Assembly: GCA_036346395.1 (NCBI GenBank)
Contig: CM070599.1
Location: 7,059,232 to 7,123,231, forward strand
Length of the DNA stretch: 64,000 nt
Direction of reading: 5' to 3'
Origin: Hsuehochloa calcarea
Lineage: Eukaryota; Streptophyta; Magnoliopsida; Poales; Poaceae
The notes under the pieces were generated by a model. The model did not search any database. It was not told where the DNA came from and saw only the letters and a list, made by a program, of their open reading frames with translations. A program made the translations under genes and the position numbers. Of this stretch, positions 34,920-43,500 are shown one piece after another (within the stretch, counting starts at the first letter, position 1; each line of letters starts with the position of its first letter).

Positions 34920-36215
34920 GCATAGACGGTTCTGTCTGGAGTCACTATAGACAGATCTGTCTGGAGTCGATTGGGACAACCAGATATTTAATTGCGTATA
35001 TCAGAGACCGTTCTTAAAAAGAAATGTATGTGATACGTATCACAGACGATTTTAAATAACAATCATCTGTGATAATCGTAGACCTCATAAACGGTTATTT
35101 TTACGAACCATCTTTGATCATAGACGGTTCATAACAATAACCGTCTGTGAAACTGAATACGTATCACAGACAGTTCTTAACAAGAAACCGTCTGTGATAT
35201 GCAGCTTTAAATATATGTTCGTCCACTTAGATCTAAATTTACATGTAGTGAGAAATATCTCTAGTATATATGCGGCTACTTTGAAGGAGGCGGTGGCCAG
35301 CTCTGTGGTGCGTTTGGTGAAAGAAATACGGTAGATTTTCAAGTGTGCTTGTAGATCTATTTGTTCTTGATGATCTAATGTTCGTATTCTTTTATCTCTG
35401 ATGTGGCTGCTTTGAAGAAAACGGTGAGTACACCTTATAATAAAACAACCAAGCCCATCACGAAGCATAATATTTTTTCAGTTGTCGTCCACCCAGTATG
35501 AGATGATGAGATGGTAGCCACGGCCTACTTCCTCGATCCTAACACACTCTCCTGGCAAGTTCACCTAGACCAGGACTAGTATCAAGATCTATTCCAAGAG
35601 AATGCTAATGAAGTAAGAGTGTGCTTAGCTGGAATAAAATCACAGTATGATCAGCCCCTGCAAGTTCAAGAAGCATGCATGGATGCTAGTAGAGTGTGTT
35701 AGGTTTAATAAAGTAGGCTATGGCTGGGTAGACGACAACTGAAAAAAAAAGATCATGATTCGTGGTGGGCTTGGTTGCTTTCTTAGGCATACTCACTGTC
35801 TTCTTCAAAGCAGCCATGCTTATTAGAGACTGTTCTTGTTAATAACTGTCTGTGATACACATCATAGACGATTCCAATTATAAACTGTCTGTGATAAGTA
35901 AACAACATAAACGGTTCGTGTTAATAACCGTTTGTGATAATTATATGTCACATACTATTGTAGTTTATAACCTGCTGTGATACGTATCACATACGGCTTA
36001 TCCCACTAAACCTCCTATGATAGTTACTTCCATATCTACAAATATTCTGTTTTTCTCCTGCTAGCATCATATATCAAAAGTATCACTTTTTTAGTCAAAT
36101 TGTATACGTATCACAAACGGTTCTTATTAAGAACCATCTATGACATTCCAAGACCGTCGGTTCAAAACTGTTATTTGTAATACATATCACAGACGGTTCT
36201 TAACATATGCGCCAT
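34920..36215. repeat. CACTA right-side motif array, first part
   Basis: Diverged copies of TCACAGACGGTT and complement occur at 34,922-35,205 and 35,825-36,210. Between them lies a copy (about 35,225-35,520) of a unit with the phrase GCGGCT(A/G)CTTTGAAGGAGGCGG. The same unit recurs at 36,250 and 38,121, giving three diverged copies in this arm. Confidence 0.75.
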
Positions 36216-36480
36216 TAAATATCTGGTCGTCCCCTCAGAACTAGATCTATATGTAGTGAGAAATGTGATATATATGCGGCTGCTTTGAAGGAGGCGGCCG
36301 GCTCTGTGGCGCGTTGGTGAAAGAAATACCTTAGATTTTCAAGTGTGCTAGATCTGCTATTTGTTCTTGGTGATCTAAGGTTAGTATTCCTTTGTCTCTG
36401 ATGCGGCTGCTTTTTTTCAGCGGTAGTCCACGCAGTATGAGGAGGATGAGACAGCAGCCACACCAACTTCATGGATCAAC

Positions 36481-36706
36481 CCTGCATGTTCAAGAAGCAT
36501 GGCTGCCAAGAGAGCGCATGAAGAGGCTACTTCGCTAGCATTCCTCTAGATACAACTACAGGCCTCGGATGTACCACGCAGAATGTAGAATCCTCCTCCT
36601 CATGCTGCTTGGGCATCTCTGAGGCCTGCAGTTGTGTCTGGAGGAATGCCAGTGAAATAGCATCTTCACGTGATCTCTTGGAAGTCATACTTCTTAAACC
36701 TGCAGG
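36481..36706. repeat. Foldback (inverted repeat) with about 90-nt arms
   Basis: Bases 36,481-36,570 and the reverse complement of 36,618-36,706 align along their full length, starting CCTGCA and ending AGGCCTC, with roughly four in five bases matching by eye. The loop is about 47 bases. The copy at 38,355-38,580 preserves it. Transcribed, it would fold into a long imperfect hairpin. Confidence 0.8.
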
Positions 36707-36774
36707 CTTGATGAAGTTGGCATGACTGCTATCTCATACCCTTCATGCTGCGTGTGGATGACAGCAAAAAAAAC

Positions 36775-37167
36775 GATTATCAGATATGGTTCTTGTTAAT
36801 AACCGTATGTCATAAACATTACAGACGGTTCCATTTACAAACCGTCTGTGATAATTATATATCTGGAGTATGCTAGAGTTGAAGATGGAGCACATTCTAT
36901 ACCAAATCAAGTAGCTAGAGAACATTATGTGTGTGTGTGTGCATGTATCATTGTTGTAATTTATGACATATTTGTTACGTAGCCAGGAAAGTATATCACA
37001 GACAGTTCTTATTAAGAACCGTCTGTGAAGTTTCCACTATCACAGACGGTTATTGTTGAGAACCGTCTGGAAATTATTACAAATAGTTCTATTTATAGAC
37101 CGTCTATGATACATAAGTATCACAGTATCGTGATGAAGCGTCCAAGATAGACTATTTTGCACTAGTG
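36775..37167. repeat. CACTA motif array and right terminus
   Basis: TCACAGACGGTT and complement pairs at 36,785-36,860 and 36,994-37,110, then the terminus TTTTGCACTAGTG ending at 37,167. Read inward it starts CACTAGTGCAAAATAGTC, in which the first eight bases are themselves a palindrome. The duplicate terminus ends at 39,099. Confidence 0.82.
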
Positions 37168-37432
37168 GATACTAAAGGCTATGTAAAATGATATGCAACA
37201 CAAATCCATAGGACGGCAAAAACGTAATAAGTAATAGGGAAACAGTACTACACAGACGTCTGGAGGGAGCACTTTTCCGGCATGCTCTGCCCCACGCACC
37301 TGACCACAAACATCGTCTCTTCGCTTCTCATCCACTCATTCGTGACTTATCACTTCGCTTCTCATCCACTCACTCCTGACTTATCCCTTCACTTCTCATC
37401 CACCCAATTCCTCAACTCCTCATGACTACCGT

Positions 37433-38120
37433 ACCTTCTCCTTCTGTTGTTCCTTTACCATAGCCATCACTCCGGTGAACGTCAGGTTGTTGTTCTGTTG
37501 CTGCCGTACCTTCTCCTTCTCGATCTCGCCATAGGCATACTTGAATACCTGAGTGTGAGTTGATCTGTGCTTGCCTTTCGGTGCGGGTTTGTCCTTGGAA
37601 GCAACAATTTCTCCATCATCGCTTACATCCACGACAACCGAAGGCATGACTTCAGATATCTCGCTTGTGTTCTCTGCTGCAAATCAAATAGAGAGTCGAC
37701 AGCCTCGTGCCTTGACAGACCCATCGCTGGTGCTTCACGCACCCTACGGCTAGAATTCTCTTGGTCGCTTCTTTGGCGAAAGGACCTCTTGCGTGAGAAT
37801 GTGCGAGACAGATGATCTTGCACGCCGCTTGCATGCCTCCTCGCAAGTCGCTTTGTCGCCTTCCATCCTCGTGCGCTTTGAGTCCGCCGCCGAGCTAGTG
37901 AATGGCGTTCTCCCTTGATCTCGCTTTCCTCCGCTCACGGATAGTTAGGAACCGCCCGAGCGGTTGTATATGATCGAAGCAACAAACCCAATGCACCTCG
38001 CATCAAATGTCAAACCCGAGTTCTTTACTCATAGATGCGAAGGTGCCTTTCTAGCATAGTGCTTGGTGAACTGCAATCCACTAGGCTCATTGGATCAGTG
38101 ACTTGCAATGAGCAAATTAC
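37433..38120 (-). pseudogene. Stray ABCG fragment (exon 8 part plus intron 7 part) between the D units
   Basis: This copies about 43,136-43,831 of the ABCG gene in the same orientation. The first part (37,440-37,683) is identical to the gene by eye, encoding the cytosolic linker (KPAPKGKHRSTHTQVF). From 37,684 to about 38,080 it differs in many places, mostly where the gene has CTG or CAG, and the frame is lost. It includes intron sequence upstream of exon 8 (38,020-38,120), so it was copied from DNA and not from mRNA. No nucleotide-binding motif is included. It cannot make a transporter. Any plus-strand transcript would be antisense to ABCG mRNA. Confidence 0.93.
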
Positions 38121-39361
38121 TCTTGAAATGTAGTGAGAAATGCGATATATATGCGGCTGCTTTGAAGGAGGCGGCCTGCTCTGTGGCGCGTTGGCGAAAG
38201 AAATACCTTAGATTTTCAAGTGTGCTAGATCTGCTATTTGTTCTCGGTGATCTAAGGTTAGTATTCATTTGTCTCGATCTGGTGCTTTTTTTCAATGTAG
38301 TCCACGCAGTGTGAGGAGGATGAGACAGCAGCCACACCAACTTCATGGATCAACCCTGCATGTTCAAGAAGCATGGCTGCCAAGAGAGCGCATGAAGAGG
38401 CTACTTCGCTAGCATTCCTCTAGATACAACTACAGGCCTCGGATGTACCACGCAGAATGTAGAATCCTCCTCCTCATGCTGCTTGGGCACCTCTGAGGCC
38501 TGCAGTTGTGTCTGGAGGAATGCCAGTGAAATAGCATCTTCACGTGATCTCTTGGAAGTCATACTTCTTGAACCTGCAGGCTTGATGAAGTTGGCATGAC
38601 TGCTGTCTCATACCCTTCATGCTGCGTGTGGATGACAGCAAAAAAAAAACGATTATTAGATACGGTTCTTGTTAATAACCGTATGTGATAAACATCACAG
38701 ACGGTTCCATTTACAAACCGTCTGTGATAATTATATACCTGGAGTATGCTAGAGTTGAAGATGGAGCACATTCTATACCATATCAAGTAGCTAGAGAAGA
38801 TTATGTGTGTGTGTGTGCATGTATCGTTGTTGTAATTTATGACATATTTGTTAAGTAGCCAGGAAAGTATATCACAGACGGTTCTTAAGACGGTTCTTAT
38901 TAAGAACCGTCTGTGAAGTTTCCACTATCACAGACGGTTATTATTGAGAGCCATCTGTGAAGTTTCCACTCTCACAGACGGTTATTGTTGAGAACCGTCT
39001 GGGAATTATTACAAATAGTTCTATTTATAGACCGTCTATGATACATAAGTATCACAGTATCGTGATGAAGCGTCCAAGATAGACTATTTTGCACTAGTGG
39101 CTACTAAAGGCTATGTAAAATGATATGCAACACAAATCCATAGGACGGCAAAAACGTAATAAGTAATAGGGAAATAGTACTACACAGACGTCTGGAAGGA
39201 GCACTTTTCCGGCATGCTCTGCCCCACGCACCTGACCACAAACATCGTCTCTTCGCTTCTCATCCACTCATTCGTGACTTATCACTTCGCTTCTCATCCA
39301 CTCACTCCTGACTTATCCCTTCGCTTCTCATCCACCCACTTCCTCAACTCCTCATGACTAC
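38121..39361 (+). repeat. Duplicated unit D, copy 2
   Basis: Matches 36,250-37,432 from GTAGTGAGAAATG to CTCATGACTACC. It joins the ABCG fragment on the left and runs straight into the zinc-finger reading frame on the right, so copy 2 is in the native position of the zinc-finger 5' region. It includes foldback 38,355-38,580, motif arrays 38,660-38,735 and 38,870-39,045, and CACTA terminus at 39,099. Confidence 0.88.
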
Positions 39362-39626
39362 CTCGTCCGCGGCGTCAGGAGGGGGAGGAGACGGCGGGGG
39401 CGGTACATCGGCGTGCATCGATGACAATGACGTGCGACTGTTCTCGTGCCTCTTATACAACAAGTTCTTGAAGTCGCAGGCGCCCGGTGGGCACCAGAAC
39501 ACGCACAAGAAGGAGAGGAGCATCGGCTGGAACCCCTACTTCTACACGCGGCCACCCCATGCCATTGCCACAATCCTCCCTGCCCCCATCGGATCAGGAC
39601 GCTGCCACCGCGACCACGGAAACTAG
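39354..39626 (+). pseudogene. C2H2 zinc-finger gene of the plant QALGGH (EPF) class, damaged or partial
   Basis: ATG 39,354 opens MTTSSAASGGGGDGGGG, then VRLFSCLLYNKFLKSQAPGGHQNTHKKERSIGWNPYFY in two consecutive stretches. This is the single-finger EPF layout FxCxxCxxxFxxSQALGGHQNAHK. The second metal-binding cysteine reads Tyr (TTATAC where TTCTGC is expected) and QALGGH reads QAPGGH (GCGCCCGG where GCGCTGGG is expected). The frame ends at 39,626; a +1-shifted frame continues with a proline-rich tail to 39,744, suggesting an indel near 39,555. Intact members are transcription repressors or regulators in the nucleus. Either a pseudogene or a real gene with consensus errors. Confidence 0.72.
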
Positions 39627-39719
39627 GCCGCTGCTCCCCAGCTTCCACCGCCCCCACCGGATCAGGACACCGCCACCGCGGACACAGAAAAAACACGGCA
39701 AGTCATCCTCTGTTGTTTC

Positions 39720-39890
39720 TGGTTCTGATGTTGTGACCCATTGAAAAAATATGACTGTCGAAAAAAAAAATTGCATACTGTTCTTTGATGTGTTGCGATC
39801 CGTTGAAAAAAATATTGCGACCCGTTGAAAAAAAAATTACGATCGTCAAAAAAAATATTGTATCCTGTTCACGGTGATGTTGCAAGATTT
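39720..39890 (+). repeat. A-rich degenerate tandem repeat
   Basis: Units like TTGCGACCCGTTGAAAAAA recur four to five times with poly-A runs of 6-10 bases (for example at 39,733, 39,795 and 39,818). Period varies. Function unknown. Confidence 0.6.
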
Positions 39891-40583
39891 TTTAACATGT
39901 CCTTTTTCAAATGTTTGTTTTGATTATGAGATTTTTGAGATGTAATTGAGCCAAGGTAGTCTTTTGAACGGCTAAAACCCATTTTTGGTACGTATGAAAA
40001 AATGTTGTGACAGGAGCGTATGGCACTAGCACTCGGACCTAAGTAATAAGAACACCATACCAGGATTCAACAACTGTTCTTCTGATACTTAACTCACACA
40101 AAAGAGTAGAATATAGCGGCAACATGTCCGGGCAGGAAAAATAGATTCTCTCACACAACACTGTGTCATTGCCACTGAAAATGATTTTACTGATCAACGC
40201 CTTCATCAACCACTAACCTGTAGTAACCTTCAAAAACCTCGTAAGCGCATTGCATATCCACACCTCCACGCGCGCGCACAGAGAGATGTTTAGTTAGGAC
40301 TTTTGGCTCGTATAGCATGTAAGTTGAATCTAATTCACTGGTCAGGTCATCCAAGAATTTAAACTATGCGAAAGGATAATTATTTTTTCGTAGTGTTGTA
40401 AATGAAGATATGCAACTAAAAGGAACGGTGCCGCAAAAAAAAAATAATCTGAATCTGTATTTGCCTTTTGTTATCTGCATACCTCTTTAACTTTCAGAGA
40501 GAAATTACATCAAAACTTATTTACAAATGTAATAAAAAAAATGAAGGAATTAAATATGAAAAATCGGTGCAATTTCACTCCGC
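39891..40583. other. Spacer between zinc-finger pseudogene and ABCG stop codon
   Basis: Two genes converge here, so it should hold both 3' untranslated regions. The 3' UTR of ABCG would extend leftwards from 40,583. No terminal repeats or further reading frames recognised. Confidence 0.45.
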
Positions 40584-43500
40584 TCATCTCTTCTTCAGTA
40601 AAATCATGGCCACAAATGCGACGATCCTGAAGAAAAGACCATACATAAACAGAACCAAAATACAAAGGTTGTAGTGATGAATATCGAAACCACTCTTGAA
40701 CATTAAGCCGCAACGAGTTATTAGCCAAACTCCAGGATACCTACCAGAAAGAGCAAAAACACATTAGATAAAGTGCAAGTTTACAAACAGCAGCTTCTAT
40801 AACGGAATATGGGTTTTCCACGTGTATATGTGAGTAAATATGTGTATATGTGAGTAAATATACTATCATCGCCATCAAATGTGCCGCGAGATTGATGCAA
40901 ACTTTCAAAATTCAAACTACCATCTTGTCTTTTCATCGTTGCAATGTATCTTGCACAAATGTAGCCTACATGTACAATGTGGCTTTGCATTTTTATTCTA
41001 TAACGTGATAGTCTTGCATCTGGATACAATATTTGCAAGAAAGGATGATGAGCAACCAATAACCTTTTTGCATTTACTATTATGAAGCCCTCAAGTGCCC
41101 ACTTTGCATAGCACAGTCTCTTCAGAAACGTTGGAGTATTCTTTTGGGTGGATAACAAGGTCAGAACAACCGGTATCAATGCAGAGCACTGCAAAAAAGT
41201 TCAGGATTAGGCTCTTTATATGTAACCAATCATACAGAGAAAGCTGTAGAAGATGAGTAACCGGCATGATACATACCAGCTGTGCCGAGCCAGGATTGAA
41301 GCAGATGGCAAAAGTGTATCCTATCCCAGTCACACAGTACACAAGTGCGAGAAGGACAATGTAGTTGTCACCAATTGATGATCTCGGGTTGTTGAAGTAG
41401 TAGAACATGGAGAGGTAAATGATCGGCTTCACAACTGTGCTGAAATGATCAATTGTGTCCCTGGCAAGAAAGTATGCCAGCGAGCTCATCCCGGATTCTC
41501 TTTCCCTCCAGTACTGCAATCGTTCAAGCGAAAACGACCTCAATGCTGCAATCTTGCACAGGAGAGCTGCATGATAGTAACTTATGTCAGTGAACTTATC
41601 ATCAAGTTCATACTTCGAAGACAGTGGAGTCTGAATATTTAAACTTACAAACTGCAATTATGGTGTAAATGTAGCCAGGCATCCCGAATGTTGGATCACT
41701 GAGCTTTGCAATAGTCCCGAGGCAGATCCCAGCAAGGCCAAGTATCAGAAAATCAACTGCAAGCAACCTAGCTTCACGCAGCCGCTGTTTTGTGACCCTG
41801 CAATGGCATATATACAGTAAGAACTGATAAGATATCTGTTCAAAATTTTCAGAAGATTGTAAATGTTGAATTGAGCCTACCTTCCTAGGAAATACTTGTA
41901 CTGTCTAATGATCCCTGGTGTTCTTCTGCTGGAAAAATCCTTTGGTTTAGATAAATGGTGCTCAAGACGGTCACGCTCTTCTACAAAAGCGTTCCTGACA
42001 TGGGGGAGACAATGAGGGGTTGATCCAGGCATTGAAGGGCTGGGCCCGATATGTGGACTTTGTTCACCCATTGCCTTGAGATCATCCTTCATGTCACCTG
42101 GCACTTCATAGCCATTGTACAGCATCCAGTGCACTGGTAGATACTTCGCGTTGATGCCCGAGTCAGGCTTCACAATGCCCTCCAGAATGTCAATGTAGTG
42201 GTCTGGTGGGTTCACGCGGTCAGGGACATGGATTCCGAGAGTTGTAAAGTACTCCTCTACAGTCTTGACCGGACCATTGTAAACAATTAGGCCTCCTTTT
42301 GCTAGAAGTATCAAATCATCAAACATGTTGTACAATGTATAGCTGAAGAACAAAAACAAGAAAATATAAGAAATCTTTCAGAAAGATCAGTGTTATCTCC
42401 AGAAAATAATGACTAATTTGAGAGCAACCTTGGTTGGTGAACAACGGCGCAAATGTTCACGCCTTCAAGCGCCTCGTGACGAAGAGCTCTGAGGAGCAGT
42501 TGTGAGGAAGAGCTGTCGAGGCCAGATGTTGGTTCATCCAGGATCAGAAGGGATGGCTCCATCACCATCTCAATTCCCACATTGACACGCTTCCTCTGCC
42601 CGCCAGAGATCCCACGCTTCTCCACTGTCCCAACCAACGAGCTTCTAACTCCCTGAAGGTCCAGGGAGTCTATAACCCTTTCCACAATGAGGACCTTGTC
42701 GCGGTGTGACATTCTTGCAGAGAGCCTGAAGGTTTTTCAATAGATGTGCTTAGACACTGATGTGCTAGTCACGGAAAGAATATTTCATACAAAATCATTC
42801 GACACCATTACCTGCACTTTGCACTGAACCAAAGGTTCTCCTCCACTGTTAAGTTCCCATGAACAACGTCATCCTGAGGCACAAATCCAATGATCCTCTT
42901 GTAAGAACGGATGTTGCCATGCTTCCCATTAACGAGGACTGAACCGGTCATCTTATAGCCGGTTACCTTCCCGGCAACAGCATTGAGGAATGTGGTCTTC
43001 CCAGCACCTGAGGGGCCCATTACAGCAGTGACACGACCAGGACAGAGTTCGCCTGTGATAGACCTCAGCAGCTTCTTCTTTCCAAGTGTCAGGGTCAGGT
43101 CCTTGAACTCAACCTTGAGCAAAGGTCTAGTTATCTCCTTCTGTTGTTCCTTTACCATAGCCATCACTCCGGTGAACGTCAGGTTGTTGTTCTGTTGCTG
43201 CCGTACCTTCTCCTTCTCGATCTCGCCATAGGCATACTTGAATACCTGAGTGTGAGTTGATCTGTGCTTGCCTTTCGGTGCGGGTTTGTCCTTGGAAGCA
43301 ACAATTTCTCCATCATCGCTTACATCCACGACAACCGAAGGCATGACTTCAGATATCTCGCTTGTGTTCTCTGCTGCAAATACAGCAGAGTCTGACAGTT
43401 CCTGTGCCTTGACAGGACCCATCAGTGGTGCTTCCTGCACCCTACGGCTAGAATTCTCTTGGTCTGCTTGCTGGCGAAAGGACCTCCTGCGTGAGAATGT

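Larger units (their letters stand above)
15049..37167 (-). mobile_element. Composite CACTA (En/Spm) block, interrupted by Gypsy-1 and R2
   Basis: The left end at 15,049 is CACTACTACAGAGAGGG, followed by a subterminal array. Minus-strand genes follow in the usual CACTA order from right to left: TNP2 (34,640 to 19,760, in three pieces) and a second ORF (18,756 to about 16,090), with a repeat array between them. The right side is a long array (34,920-37,167) ending at CACTAGTGCAAAATAGTC on the minus strand. The two terminal repeats share only CACTA, so the block may be two elements or a chimera. Removing Gypsy-1 and R2 rejoins TNP2 at both points with one copy of each target duplication. Both genes carry stops and frameshifts. 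Confidence 0.75.
36250..37432 (+). repeat. Duplicated unit D, copy 1 (CACTA end plus zinc-finger upstream region)
   Basis: Near-identical to 38,121-39,361. It contains, in order, the GCGGCTGCTTTGAAGG phrase, a 90-bp-arm foldback, a motif array, the CACTA terminus at 37,167, and about 265 bases matching the DNA immediately upstream of the zinc-finger ATG, ending at CTCATGACTACC. Copy 2 carries an extra motif unit of about 50 bases in its array. Confidence 0.88.

Noticed and set aside
37426..37647. Short minus-strand protein identical to part of ABCG
   Set aside because: It is the identical part of the captured ABCG fragment, lacking any start of its own, ATPase motif or membrane segment.
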